Shown: positions 17,861 to 27,309, counted from the stretch's first letter. The stretch is 64,000 nt of DNA from TA-21 sp035620895 (GCA_035620895.1 DASPFY010000017.1:62001-126000), one strand, 5' to 3'. Program-made: numbers and translations. Notes: generated by a model from the letters alone, not told the origin.

Positions 17861-18841
17861 TTATTCACTCTTTTTATGGTCTTGCATCTTTTTGGAATTA
17901 ACTGGACAACTATCTCTTTCCACTTCTACATAAATCTTGGATGATGTTTTCACGTCGATTACTGATTTGATTTGCTCTTCAATTGTATCTATTACCTGCT
18001 CAATTTGATCTGTATTTATATTATCTACAATACTCACTTCCATTGCAACAAGCACATCATTGGGACCAAAATGCATGGTTCTGAGTGTAATCACCCTGTT
18101 TACCTCAGGAATCTTTGACACCGATTCTATAATTTTAGCATGGTCTTTCTTTGACATTGCTTCCCCAATAAGAAGAGCTCTATTTTCTTTCGCCAAAAAG
18201 AATGCAAATAACATTAGAACTGCGCCTATTGATATGGAAGCAAAAGCATCATAGATCATATTGTTGGTAACATCAGACAAATAGATCCCTATTGCAGCTA
18301 TAGCTATTCCAAGTAATGCCGCTGAATCCTCTACCATAACGGTAAGAATGGTGGGGTCTTTACTTTCTTGAAATTCTGTAAATAACTTGTGCAGATTTAC
18401 TTTTTCTCCTCTCGCTTCAATGGTACCCTTAAATAAATTGAAAGCAATACGCAGGGCATTACCTTCAAAAATGGCCGATATTAAGAGTATTATGTAGCTG
18501 ATATTGGTATTTACAATTTGATGTACAGGATCAAAAATTGAAGCAAATCCTTTTTCAAAAGATAGAATTCCAGAAATGCCAAATAATAAGGTTGCAACAA
18601 TAAATGACCAAAAAAATTGTTCCTTTCCATATCCAAATGGATGTCTTTCTGTTGGTACTCTAGAACTTGTTTTGATTCCAATTAACAATAATACCTGGTT
18701 AAAAGTGTCAGAGAAGGAATGATATGTTTCTGACCACATTGCACTACTATTAGTTAGTAATGCTGCAATTAGTTTTGCAATTGAAATACCCAAGTTACCA
18801 AATAGTGCAGCGTACACAGCCTTCTTCGAAGTTCCGACCAA
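17861..18841 (-). CDS. Cation diffusion facilitator (CDF) transporter
   Basis: 326 residues with about six membrane helices. The first metal-site motif HSFSD follows WSETY in helix 2, and VEDSAALLGIAIAAIG carries the paired acidic site in helix 5. RHPFGYGKEQFFWSF is the conserved loop after helix 2. The cytoplasmic C-terminal domain (about 225-310) has the ferredoxin-like CDF regulatory fold. It exports divalent metal, probably Zn, Mn or Fe; the ion cannot be told from sequence. The ZNT9-like HSFSDTFNQ signature is noted. Confidence 0.85.
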   Translation of the reverse strand: MVGTSKKAVYAALFGNLGISIAKLIAALLTNSSAMWSETYHSFSDTFNQVLLLIGIKTSSRVPTERHPFGYGKEQFFWSFIVATLLFGISGILSFEKGFASIFDPVHQIVNTNISYIILLISAIFEGNALRIAFNLFKGTIEARGEKVNLHKLFTEFQESKDPTILTVMVEDSAALLGIAIAAIGIYLSDVTNNMIYDAFASISIGAVLMLFAFFLAKENRALLIGEAMSKKDHAKIIESVSKIPEVNRVITLRTMHFGPNDVLVAMEVSIVDNINTDQIEQVIDTIEEQIKSVIDVKTSSKIYVEVERDSCPVNSKKMQDHKKSE

Positions 18842-18881
18842 AAATTAGTCTCCTGTTCTCCTTCTATTATCTCATGGGAAA

Positions 18882-20348
18882 TTAGCCAGTACTTATCTCC
18901 TTCATAAAAATATTCGGGTCAAGTTTGGAAAATTCCTTCAAATTTATCATTTCTCCTTTCGCCATTATTTCTCTAACCTTCTTTCCAGCAGTAGGTTCAT
19001 TCCACCACTTTTCACCGAACCTATTGGTTAGGTACCTTTCTAATTCTGCAGCTCGGACAGCAGCTATCATATAACTTGGTACATACATTATTGACTCTGG
19101 GAGAATATGATGTAACATCCAATATTCTCCAGGTACTTCAAGACCCATATACTTCTTGATTAACTTTTCATACGATCTACTTGCTTCATAGATTGTAAGA
19201 CTTTTTTCCCAAAATTCCATTTTCATTAATGAATTTGCGGCATAAAAAACGACAAAAAATAGCTCCATGAATTTATTTTTCCGGACAAGTTCACTTAAGA
19301 CTTTATCGTTTGTGATTCCAATATCCTTCAAATATAATGGGTTTCTAGTCAATCTCTCAATTAGTATAGAAAATATTTCAGCTATCCCCATTGAAAATTT
19401 GTATTTTTCCCAATAGCTCAATTCCGAGTCTATTGAAGAGGCATGTATGGCATGTCCAGTTTCATGATAGCAGCTTTGCAAATTAAAGTAAGGACTTTCG
19501 CTCTTGTACAAGACCCTTATATCATCAGGAATTTTTACAAAGAAGCAAATCGGTGATGGATATTTGTTTGGCCTGTCATACGTATCAAAGTGTATTTTTG
19601 AAAAATCAAACCCAATGGAGCCTAAAGTCCTCTTAACAGTAACGACAGGATTAATTTTAGAAAAATATTTTTCCATACTCTTGAAAATTCTGTTGCGAAA
19701 AAAATAAAAATCATCATAATATTCAGGATCCTTTCCAATAAGCTCAGTACCAATTTTTAATTCACTCCTGAATGGTATTGTTGCGCGTTGTCCCATATCC
19801 GAAACCAAACTTTTGAGTTTGGATAGAATTATTTTTTCACTAATTAGATAACCGTCCAAGGGTGTAAATGATCCTTTTGAATTTTCTTCGATCTTGTCAG
19901 AATAACTAGAATAAATTTTTTTGATTTTTTTAAATCGTAAATTAATTACAGGAGCAATATACTTTGTCTTCTTGACAAATTCGTCAAAAACAACTCTTCT
20001 TTTTTTGTGGTCTTTCTCAAAGCTATTAAACTGTCTCCAAGTGTTCCAGTTAACCTGTTTTCCATTATACTTGAAATCTCTGCTTCTTATCTTGGTACCT
20101 CTTAACCCGTGCAATTTCAATTCAAGGGGTTTTGTTAAAGCATTAGAAATGTTTTCTATTGAAGACAGCACCAATATCCTCGGTTCAGAAAATGATCTTA
20201 CGAATATTTCTGAGATCAAAAAGTTCATTTTGGACAAATTTTCAATATTTTTTTTATCATATTCATAGCCTGCAAATTGTAAATATTGTTCATTGGTTTC
20301 GGCACTATACAGTGTCTCATCCACCTTACACCATTCCATCAGATTCAA
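18882..20348 (-). CDS. M3-like zinc metallopeptidase
   Basis: 488 residues from TTG, with an ATG three codons in. The zinc motif HETGH is at 295-299 (SCYHETGHAIHAS), with a downstream glutamate in GIAEIFSILIERL as the third ligand. The helical bundle around it fits the oligoendopeptidase F/M3 group, which cuts short peptides in the cytoplasm, although the N-terminal half is diverged. No signal peptide. M32-type carboxypeptidase is an alternative, but HETGHAIHA favours M3. Tail-to-tail spacing with the CDF gene is not an operon arrangement; the genes lie in the same direction with a 40-base gap. Confidence 0.7.
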   Translation of the reverse strand: MNLMEWCKVDETLYSAETNEQYLQFAGYEYDKKNIENLSKMNFLISEIFVRSFSEPRILVLSSIENISNALTKPLELKLHGLRGTKIRSRDFKYNGKQVNWNTWRQFNSFEKDHKKRRVVFDEFVKKTKYIAPVINLRFKKIKKIYSSYSDKIEENSKGSFTPLDGYLISEKIILSKLKSLVSDMGQRATIPFRSELKIGTELIGKDPEYYDDFYFFRNRIFKSMEKYFSKINPVVTVKRTLGSIGFDFSKIHFDTYDRPNKYPSPICFFVKIPDDIRVLYKSESPYFNLQSCYHETGHAIHASSIDSELSYWEKYKFSMGIAEIFSILIERLTRNPLYLKDIGITNDKVLSELVRKNKFMELFFVVFYAANSLMKMEFWEKSLTIYEASRSYEKLIKKYMGLEVPGEYWMLHHILPESIMYVPSYMIAAVRAAELERYLTNRFGEKWWNEPTAGKKVREIMAKGEMINLKEFSKLDPNIFMKEISTG

Positions 20349-20541
20349 TTGAGATAATTCTAGGCTAAAAGATATTTAAGTCGGTTAATAAATCGCACAC
20401 AAAAAAGCAGTTTGTAAAGTGTTGAGATAGTATGATAGAAAAAAATACTAGAAGTATGTGTGAACATGTTTAGAAAATATTACTAGCAGGTTATTCAAAT
20501 ATGACACTTTGATTTAACGTCTACTGATTAGTTTAGATGCT

Positions 20542-21198
20542 ATGACTAGCTTTTCAAACCAGTGGAATAAGGAGGCCAAAAAGGACCCTACTGAAAGGAT
20601 TAGAGAGAGCTTGAGGACGCAGAAACCTCTAAAACCGACTATGGAAACAGCAAAGAATCGACTGGGAATTCAAACACAAAAATTAGATTCACTTCTGGAA
20701 AAATTAAAATCTAAAGATAGAACTCTTTTTGATCAAATTGTTACCCATTTACAAAATCATGATAGTCAGCAGAGTAAGATGCTTTCTAATGAACTCTCAC
20801 AAGTTAGGCGAACAATCAAGACTATTTCGCAATTAAAAATGTCACTTGAGCAGGTTCATATGAGATTAGAATCTACTATAGATATCGGAGATGCATTAAC
20901 AGCATTAAAACCAGCTGTTGGAACACTTTCAAAAGTAAAAACAGGACTAAATGGACTAATGCCAAATGTGGATACTGAGTTGGGAGAGATTAATGATGTC
21001 TTTAGTGATATTATGGTAAATGCCAATAGTACTTCTGACATAGGATTTGCGCTAAACCCTTCAGGAGGAGATATGAATAACATACTTGCAGAAGCAAGCA
21101 TAGTGGCAGAACAAAGGGTTACCGACAACTTTCCAGATGCACCTATGGGTACATTTAACAGGAATTCCAGATCTTCAATTGGAGAACATACAGAGTAA
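20542..21198 (+). CDS. cdvB: ESCRT-III-like CdvB family protein
   Basis: 218 residues from ATG. The charged helical N-terminal half (about 35-115: LDSLLEKLKSKDRTLFDQIVTHL, helix-rich LSQVRRTIKTISQL) followed by LESTIDIGDALTALKPAVGTL and MPNVDTELGEINDVFSDIM is the Snf7/CdvB pattern. ESCRT-III proteins polymerise on membrane during archaeal cell division. No winged-helix or obvious MIM tail is visible, so this is probably one of the several CdvB paralogues and not the one beside cdvA/cdvC. It is followed by cutA. Confidence 0.85.
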   Translation: MTSFSNQWNKEAKKDPTERIRESLRTQKPLKPTMETAKNRLGIQTQKLDSLLEKLKSKDRTLFDQIVTHLQNHDSQQSKMLSNELSQVRRTIKTISQLKMSLEQVHMRLESTIDIGDALTALKPAVGTLSKVKTGLNGLMPNVDTELGEINDVFSDIMVNANSTSDIGFALNPSGGDMNNILAEASIVAEQRVTDNFPDAPMGTFNRNSRSSIGEHTE

Positions 21199-21247
21199 TT
21201 ACTCTTTCTAATTTTTCGAAATTGGCCAGTATAATCAAAGATTACAA

Positions 21248-21583
21248 ATGAATGCTAAGAAAGTAAAAGTATCACCAAGTAGAGGATCAATAATAATTTC
21301 CACATTTCAGTCTAGAAAATCAGCAAGCAAGATAGCGAAAGAAATGATTTCAAGAAAGCTGTGTGCATGTGTAAACATTATCAAAATAAATTCATTTTAT
21401 TACTGGAAGAAGAAGATACAATATGATAATGAGTATCTTTGTTTTTTTAAAACTGTTTCATCTGACAAACTAAAAAAAGAATTAAAAAAAATTCATCCGT
21501 ACGAAGTACCTGAAATTATTGAAGTTAAAATTGATAGCATTGACAAAGAGTACCTTGGATGGTTAATTGGTTCAGTTTCTTAA
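21248..21583 (+). CDS. cutA: CutA1 divalent-cation tolerance protein
   Basis: 111 residues. IIISTFQSRKSASKIAKEMISRKLCACVNII, YYWKKKIQYDNEYLCFFKT and HPYEVPEIIEVKID are the CutA1 core in order. Such proteins are ferredoxin-like trimers of poorly understood role in metal tolerance and signalling. It lies 49 bases after cdvB and may be co-transcribed. The length fits the family, with an N-terminal extension of about ten residues. Confidence 0.9.
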   Translation: MNAKKVKVSPSRGSIIISTFQSRKSASKIAKEMISRKLCACVNIIKINSFYYWKKKIQYDNEYLCFFKTVSSDKLKKELKKIHPYEVPEIIEVKIDSIDKEYLGWLIGSVS

Positions 21584-21605
21584 TGAGTGTTTATCTGTCA
21601 ATATG

Positions 21606-22673
21606 TTATCTTATTGCAAATCTAAGAAGTCCTACGACTCCTCCTAAGGAAGAAACTCTAAGCCCAATGTCGGTAGAGGCATCTACGCCGTATATTTTTC
21701 CTCCAATAGCCTCTGTAGAATTCAATAAATTGATGAATTCAACCTCATTGAGCTTTTCTAATATAGAGTTAGAATAAATCAAGCTTTCTATTGATTTGTT
21801 ATTTATTGCATCTCTTACTTCATTAACTCCAATGGCATATTTAGGCTCACTTTTGTGAATTAGATAAATTAGTTTGTCCAGTAAAGACGAGACTATTCCA
21901 ATCTTACTTGCCTTTAATAGCTCTTTTAGAGACGTGGATCGTAGGGATACAAAAATACCGTCCTCACCGGCCACGTCTATTCCTTCCAGGACTGTAATCT
22001 TATCAGTGACTTCTTTGGAGAGAAAGTTGAAAAATCTCCTCTTGGTTTCTCCTGGTCCGAATAAAACCAGCATTTGTTTTTGGGAGTGTAAATTAGTAAC
22101 ACTCTTAATCCCTATGAGTATTTCCTCAAAGAATCTGTCTATATTTGCATTTATCATTCTAGCACCTTGAAACCTTTTTCCACTCTGACCTGAGTAAATA
22201 TTCGGTAAAATCTTTACATGAGTACCCGTTACTAATGCTATGGCAGCTTCCTGAATATCAATTGAAATTAAGAGGTAAATTGTATCGTTGCCCGAATTCT
22301 TTAATATATCACTTTGAATTTTCTTCCACTGTTTTTTTTCTAAAATTATCATGTCATCTACTTTGATTGATATAGAATGGTGAACCCCCTTTGAAACTAA
22401 CTCGTTGTTACTATTTAATATAGTACCTCCAATTCTTATTCGATCAACAGTACCATCAAATTTGATGTTCTCAATTCTTAGTAATATTCTTATTTTTACT
22501 CGCTCGCCTTTATCAGGTCTTGAAAATTCAGATCTCTGTTTAATGGATCTTGTGGTATCTGTGATAATGTAATCGTTGATTTCTATTATTCTTCTTAAGG
22601 TAAATAGATCGTCCAGGTCTTCTGGGATTATCGCTTTAGATTTTTCAGAATGCTTTGAATCCCGTACAATCAT
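21606..22673 (-). CDS. pelA: mRNA surveillance protein Pelota
   Basis: 355 residues with the aPelota three-domain order. The N-terminal Sm-like domain has LDDLFTLRRIIEINDYIITDTTR. The central eRF1-2-like domain has EILIGIKSVTNLHSQKQMLVLFGPGETKRRFFNFL. The C-terminal eRF1-3-like domain has AIGVNEVRDAINNKSIESLIYS and GVDASTDIGLRVSSLGGVVGLLRF. With aABCE1 and aEF-1alpha it rescues stalled ribosomes. It is downstream of, and likely co-transcribed with, an unknown gene ending 30 bases before it. Confidence 0.92.
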   Translation of the reverse strand: MIVRDSKHSEKSKAIIPEDLDDLFTLRRIIEINDYIITDTTRSIKQRSEFSRPDKGERVKIRILLRIENIKFDGTVDRIRIGGTILNSNNELVSKGVHHSISIKVDDMIILEKKQWKKIQSDILKNSGNDTIYLLISIDIQEAAIALVTGTHVKILPNIYSGQSGKRFQGARMINANIDRFFEEILIGIKSVTNLHSQKQMLVLFGPGETKRRFFNFLSKEVTDKITVLEGIDVAGEDGIFVSLRSTSLKELLKASKIGIVSSLLDKLIYLIHKSEPKYAIGVNEVRDAINNKSIESLIYSNSILEKLNEVEFINLLNSTEAIGGKIYGVDASTDIGLRVSSLGGVVGLLRFAIR

Positions 22674-22703
22674 CTGAATTATTATTCACATTATTTCTTA
22701 TTA

Positions 22704-23147
22704 TTAACTGGACCCGGCATTCAATTTCGAGTCGTTCTTGATTTCGTTACTATGTTTTGAGGTTTCAAGGTAACTGTTTACCCATTCTTGAGTTATTACT
22801 CCTGATTCAACAAGATTCACCAGTGCATTTGGTGATGCCTCTCCAGTTACCTTTCCATTTTTCCTTCTAGTTTGTCTCCATTTAAGTTGTGTATTTCCAG
22901 TTTTTGAAGAATAAATAATCCCAAGCACTTCTTTGGCGTTTACGAACGTCATTTCACGAATTTTCTTAAGAGTCACCTTATCCACTGCTTCTATGTAAAT
23001 CGCTCCTGGCCCTTCTTCACGTTCAGGAAATAATTCATAGTCATGCATGTAACTTTCGGGTATAAAGGATCTACAAGTACTTACGATTATGAATCTCCTG
23101 AAGCTTTCAAGCGAACATGCAGCTTCTATTAATACCAATGTCTCCAT
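22704..23147 (-). CDS. Unknown protein upstream of pelA
   Basis: 147 residues from ATG. I do not recognise the family. The N-terminal half is an alternating beta/alpha region (METLVLIEAACSLESFRRFIIVS, GAIYIEAVDKVTLKKIREM) and the middle carries a basic stretch (KWRQTRRKNGK) that could contact nucleic acid. The tail is Lys/Ser/Asn-rich and probably disordered. The 30-base gap to pelA suggests co-transcription and perhaps a translation-linked role, which is inference only. Confidence 0.6.
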   Translation of the reverse strand: METLVLIEAACSLESFRRFIIVSTCRSFIPESYMHDYELFPEREEGPGAIYIEAVDKVTLKKIREMTFVNAKEVLGIIYSSKTGNTQLKWRQTRRKNGKVTGEASPNALVNLVESGVITQEWVNSYLETSKHSNEIKNDSKLNAGSS

Positions 23148-23500
23148 AGGATTAGTTGCTATTTATCAAGTTTCTGAAAATCAATTTAAATATGGATTAT
23201 TTTTATTCTTTATTTAGTATTTATCATTAAAATCAATATTTTTGTTACGTAATCTTACCTACTTTTCATACTTTTCAAACGTTACCAATTTTTATTCCTG
23301 AGTTTATAATAGTCAAGTTATGTATATGCATGATAGTAAATCAAATTATTTTTAGGGGACAAACTCCTAACTCAAGATCTACTTCATATCGTCTTCAGTA
23401 GGGCTATTCCGTCATTGTTTGTCCTTTACTATTACTCCTGAGGACACTTAAATATTAGACTCTATTTGTGAAAAATGGTTGAGGATTTGAAATTCAAACT
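23148..23500. other. Intergenic stretch upstream of the pelA operon
   Basis: No gene recognised. It holds the promoter region of the unknown-pelA pair and the 3' region of the TrmB-type regulator. The AT-rich taaatatggattatttttatt near 23185-23210 is a possible TATA region on the minus strand. Confidence 0.4.
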
Positions 23501-24268
23501 TTATTTTGAACTTGCGTCAGACCATAAATAGCTAAAGTATTCCTTGGCAAATCCTGTCAAACCGATATGATTCGCCCAAATTGCGATTGGCTCTACAGAT
23601 CCCTTTTCATTTCTTCCATTTCCAAGTAATATCACAACCTGATTAATATCACCGATGACTCCTCCCCCAAACATATTGTTCTTAACCCTAACTTCAGCTA
23701 CCCTTGATATCGTTAAAATTGTTTCTTTGCTTGTATTTTCAGAAACAAGGACTGCAATTTTTACGCCTTTCTCTGACAGTGTTCTTAACGTCGACTGAAT
23801 AATGCCGACAATGTTTTCCGCCCCTTGAGGTAGCGCAATTAGCAATTCCTTCTTACAGTTTTGAATTATTTCTTGAACCTTATTAGCGATATTAAACAAA
23901 CCCATTACCACCCATATCTCTGGCCTTTCCTTAATCCCTGTTTTTTCGTAAATGGGCATTAGTTCCTGTATTATCAACTCATTGTTAGAGTCCATCTTTT
24001 TTTCAATCAATGTCCTAGTCGCCTCTGTTGCAGTTTGGGGTGAATTTGGAAAGAATTTCTGTGGTCTTGAGCTATTAGATTCAATCCAGCCTCTCTCTTC
24101 TAAAGAATTTAAAACTTCATATATCTTTGAATAAGGCACATTCGATTTTTTACTTATCTCAGAAGCCGCCATCGACCCGTTTGCAAGCAATGAAATGTAA
24201 ACTTTTATTTCATAACTCCCCAAACCTACTTCTTCCATTGCTTTCTTGGTCTTATCAGATAAACTCAT
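23501..24268 (-). CDS. TrmB-family transcriptional regulator
   Basis: About 255 residues from the ATG at 24268. An upstream in-frame ATG at 24331 would add a hydrophobic 21-residue leader unlike the family, and a TATA box (24298-24307) is spaced for 24268. The winged HTH covers about 10-75 (LGSYEIKVYISLLANGSMAASEISKKSNVPYSKIYEVLNSLEERG). The C-terminal half matches the phospholipase-D-like effector domain of TrmB (KKELLIALPQGAENIVGI, LRTLSEKGVKIAVLVSE). It is divergent from the tetraether synthase gene, which is therefore a candidate target. Confidence 0.88.
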   Translation of the reverse strand: MSLSDKTKKAMEEVGLGSYEIKVYISLLANGSMAASEISKKSNVPYSKIYEVLNSLEERGWIESNSSRPQKFFPNSPQTATEATRTLIEKKMDSNNELIIQELMPIYEKTGIKERPEIWVVMGLFNIANKVQEIIQNCKKELLIALPQGAENIVGIIQSTLRTLSEKGVKIAVLVSENTSKETILTISRVAEVRVKNNMFGGGVIGDINQVVILLGNGRNEKGSVEPIAIWANHIGLTGFAKEYFSYLWSDASSK

Positions 24269-24297
24269 AATAATGGTTAGACTGGATAACAGAAACA

Positions 24298-24307
24298 TAC
24301 TATATAT
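24298..24307 (-). promoter_or_regulatory. TATA box of the TrmB-type regulator gene
   Basis: On the minus strand the sequence reads aaaatatata, about 30-40 bases ahead of the ATG at 24268. This implies a nearly leaderless transcript and supports the shorter start. Confidence 0.45.
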
Positions 24308-24341
24308 TTTAGATGTACTATTTACTCTCAATCGATAACCA

Positions 24342-24364
24342 AACTAATCACCATATTATTAGTT
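24342..24364. promoter_or_regulatory. Inverted repeat between regulator and tes, candidate operator
   Basis: Arms AACTAAT (24342-24348) and ATTAGTT (24358-24364) are exact reverse complements separated by nine bases. They lie midway between the divergent starts and just upstream of a TATA-like attatacttatata (about 24367-24379) for the tes gene. Position and symmetry suit a TrmB-type dimer site; binding is inference. Confidence 0.4.
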
Positions 24365-24421
24365 ACATTATACTTATATAGGAAATCGACAAAATCGACA
24401 TGAATACTTAGGTGAGTTTAA

Positions 24422-26134
24422 GTGGAATTAATACAAATATCTAATCGTACCGTAAATAAGGTTAACACAGACAAGAGGACTATACGATTTACTCAAAGTA
24501 TCTGTCCAGATTGCAACATGATTCTTGACGCTGAAGTTTTTGAAAGAGAAGGTAAAGTCTTCATGACTAAAACCTGTCCTACACACGGTGAATGCGAGGA
24601 ATTGTACTTCGGTTCATACAAGATGTACAATAAATTTAGCACATATTGGATGGATGGGAAGGGCGCACACGCACCAAATGTTATGGTGGACAAGTGCGCA
24701 TGCCCGACTAACTGTGGATTATGTACCAACCATCTGTCACATTCCGGACTTGCTAATATGATAGTCACTAATAGATGCGATCTTACATGCTGGTACTGCT
24801 TCTTTTATGTTAAAAAGGGATTAGAAGGTGCTTACCTTTATGAACCCAATCATGAACAAGTTCGAGCCATGATGAAAACTCTAAAGGCTGAAAAACCAAT
24901 TGCTGGAAACTCAATCCAAATTACAGGCGGTGAACCTATGTTAAGAGATGATATCACAGACATCATCAGGATTATGAAAGAAGAGGGTGTTGATCATGTG
25001 CAAATGAACACTAATGGTATCAAATTGGCGCTTTCTCCAGAGACTATGCGTCAGGTAAGAAATGCTGGAGTAAGTAATCTATATTTGTCATTCGATGGAG
25101 TCACTCCAAGAACGAATCCAAAGAACCATTGGGAAGTTCCATATGCTCTGGAATCTGCTAGAAAATGTGGAACTACTGTAGTGTTCGTTCCTACCGTAAT
25201 AAAGTCCATCAACGATCATGAATTAGGTCCGATTATTAGATATGCTCAAAAGCATCTTGATGTAGTTCATGCTGTAAACTTCCAACCGGTTTCATTAACT
25301 GGAAGAATGGGCAAAAAAGAACGAGAAAAATATAGAATTACCATACCTGACTGTATAGAAAGAATACAAGAACAAACCAATGGAGAAATTTCAATGGATG
25401 ATTGGTTCCCAGTTCCATCATGTATGCCACTAACAAATGTAATCGAAGCATTTAGCAAAAAGCCAAAGTATGAACTTTCAATTCATTTTGCTTGCGGTGC
25501 TGGAACCTATGTATTTGAGGACACTCAAACCAAGAAGTTAATTCCACTTACATCCTTTGTCGACCTTAAAGGTGTTTTGGAATATTTCGAAGAAAAGGCT
25601 GAAGAGATAAGATCAGGCGCAAATAGGTACTATGCAATGTTACAAGTTATTAGAAAACTAAACCAATTCATTGACAGAGACAAACAGCCTCATGGATTGA
25701 ACCTTGCAAAGATGTTCTCTAGTATACTGTTGAAGCGTAATTTTGACTCGGTAGGTTCATGGCATGTTCGTTCACTGTTCTTAGGAATGATGCACTTCCA
25801 GGACAAATATAACGAAGATCTAGAGAGGCTGCAGAGATGTGATATTCACTATTTGACACCCGACTTGAGAATTATTCCATTCTGCGCATTTAATGTAATT
25901 CCAGAATGGTACAGAGATAGAATCCAAAAGAAATACAGCATCCCTGTTGAAGAATGGGAAAAAGCTCATGGACAAACGCTTGAAGCAGGTTTGTACCGCG
26001 GTATTATGAGAAAAGGTAAACCTGAGGCACAAATGGGATGCGCAATGTCTGAAATGCACAAGGCAGCTGCCGAATCAATGGAAAATGACGACCACAAGGC
26101 CGTTGAATTAAGAAACGGAATGGCTGGCGCCTAA
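24422..26134 (+). CDS. tes: Tetraether lipid synthase-like radical SAM protein
   Basis: 570 residues from GTG, with a ggtga ribosome-site-like sequence just ahead. The radical-SAM ligands are C119, C123 and C126 (CDLTCWYC), with GGEP following. The N-terminus has C28/C31 and C52 with a PTHG turn (rubredoxin-like) and C92, C94, C98, C101 (CACPTNCGLC), suitable for extra iron-sulfur sites. This layout matches Tes of methanogens (MJ0619 type), which couples archaeol chains into GDGT tetraethers. The ~570-residue length fits. A TrmB regulator is divergent. Other members of this radical-SAM family act on unrelated lipids, so the exact reaction is inferred. Confidence 0.82.
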   Translation: MELIQISNRTVNKVNTDKRTIRFTQSICPDCNMILDAEVFEREGKVFMTKTCPTHGECEELYFGSYKMYNKFSTYWMDGKGAHAPNVMVDKCACPTNCGLCTNHLSHSGLANMIVTNRCDLTCWYCFFYVKKGLEGAYLYEPNHEQVRAMMKTLKAEKPIAGNSIQITGGEPMLRDDITDIIRIMKEEGVDHVQMNTNGIKLALSPETMRQVRNAGVSNLYLSFDGVTPRTNPKNHWEVPYALESARKCGTTVVFVPTVIKSINDHELGPIIRYAQKHLDVVHAVNFQPVSLTGRMGKKEREKYRITIPDCIERIQEQTNGEISMDDWFPVPSCMPLTNVIEAFSKKPKYELSIHFACGAGTYVFEDTQTKKLIPLTSFVDLKGVLEYFEEKAEEIRSGANRYYAMLQVIRKLNQFIDRDKQPHGLNLAKMFSSILLKRNFDSVGSWHVRSLFLGMMHFQDKYNEDLERLQRCDIHYLTPDLRIIPFCAFNVIPEWYRDRIQKKYSIPVEEWEKAHGQTLEAGLYRGIMRKGKPEAQMGCAMSEMHKAAAESMENDDHKAVELRNGMAGA

Positions 26135-26411
26135 CTATCAGCATCAAGGTCTAATAAATATCGCTAAATTTTTTAATTTCTCTGCCTATTTACTTGTTAT
26201 CCATGTATTTCTACATGGTATAAATAATATTCCAGACTCTGCTATATTTTCTGACTGCGTTACCAAATATTATTACCAAAAGAAATGTTTTCTAAATAAG
26301 ATTCTTATCAATCGAAGCTTTGTATCTATATGCTATATGAAATGAATTTGGGCAAGCATTTAATCAGAATCATAACAAGCTTTAATTGAATGCAGTTTCC
26401 TCTTTTTCTCA

Positions 26412-27272
26412 ATGTCTAATATGAAATATATTCAACTTGAACCGCAAGGTGAAATCGCTCTACTTCGAATCAACAGGCCTGATGCTCTGAACGCAATGAA
26501 TATCGATGTTGTATCAGAGCTTTCTCGAACAGTGGATATAGTAGGCGCAGACGAAAGTATCAAAGTTGTAATAATAACAGGAGCTGGCGAAAAATCATTT
26601 TGCGCTGGTGCGGATATTTCATACATGGTCAACATAGATCCAATAACTGCGGAAAAATATGCATCATCAGCACAATCTGTTTTGAATAAGATTGAACGTC
26701 TGGACAAACCTGTGATAGGAGCTGTTAATGGATATGCACTTGGAGGCGGTTGCGAATTGGCAATGGTGTGTGATATCAGGATTGCATCCAGTAATGCAAA
26801 ACTTGGACAACCTGAAGTAACTATAGGAATTCCACCTGGATGGGGAGGTACACAAAGATTGATGAGGTTAGTAGGACCCGCAAGAGCAAAGGAACTAGTT
26901 TTTACGGGCAGGATGGTCTCTGCGGAGGAAGCTTTTCAATTGGGATTGGTAAATAATGTAATTAGCTTGACTTCAGATGATAATCTACCTCCAGAAGTTG
27001 CCAAAGATGATAAGGAGAAGCAAAAGGAACGGAATAATCAGATAGCAAAATTACTTAACAATAAGCTGATGAACGAGTGTGTTTCATTGGCCAAACAGAT
27101 TGCAAAGAATAGTTTTAACGCTGTAAAAGTAAGTAAGATGTTGATAAACAGAGGTATGGATGCAGATCTGGACACGGGACTCAGATTGGAAATTTATGGT
27201 TGGTCTTTGTGTTTTGCACACGAGGATAGGCAAAAGATGATGTCCGATTTTCTCAATAAAAGCAAAAAGTAA
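26412..27272 (+). CDS. 3-hydroxypropionyl-CoA dehydratase-like enoyl-CoA hydratase
   Basis: 286 residues from ATG, crotonase fold. The oxyanion-hole segment is AGADISYM, the first catalytic glutamate lies in ALGGGCELAM and the second in GQPEVTIGIPPGWGGTQRL. In thaumarchaea this type (Nmar_1308-like) dehydrates 3-hydroxypropionyl-CoA and 3-hydroxybutyryl-CoA in the HP/HB carbon-fixation cycle. The match to that role is by family and lineage, not proven here. A Lys/Glu/Asp-rich insertion (about 195-220, DDKEKQKERNNQ) replaces the usual short loop before the C-terminal helices. Confidence 0.82.
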   Translation: MSNMKYIQLEPQGEIALLRINRPDALNAMNIDVVSELSRTVDIVGADESIKVVIITGAGEKSFCAGADISYMVNIDPITAEKYASSAQSVLNKIERLDKPVIGAVNGYALGGGCELAMVCDIRIASSNAKLGQPEVTIGIPPGWGGTQRLMRLVGPARAKELVFTGRMVSAEEAFQLGLVNNVISLTSDDNLPPEVAKDDKEKQKERNNQIAKLLNNKLMNECVSLAKQIAKNSFNAVKVSKMLINRGMDADLDTGLRLEIYGWSLCFAHEDRQKMMSDFLNKSKK

Positions 27273-27309
27273 CATTATCTACTACTCTTTTTTTCCAATT
27301 TATTTTAAA

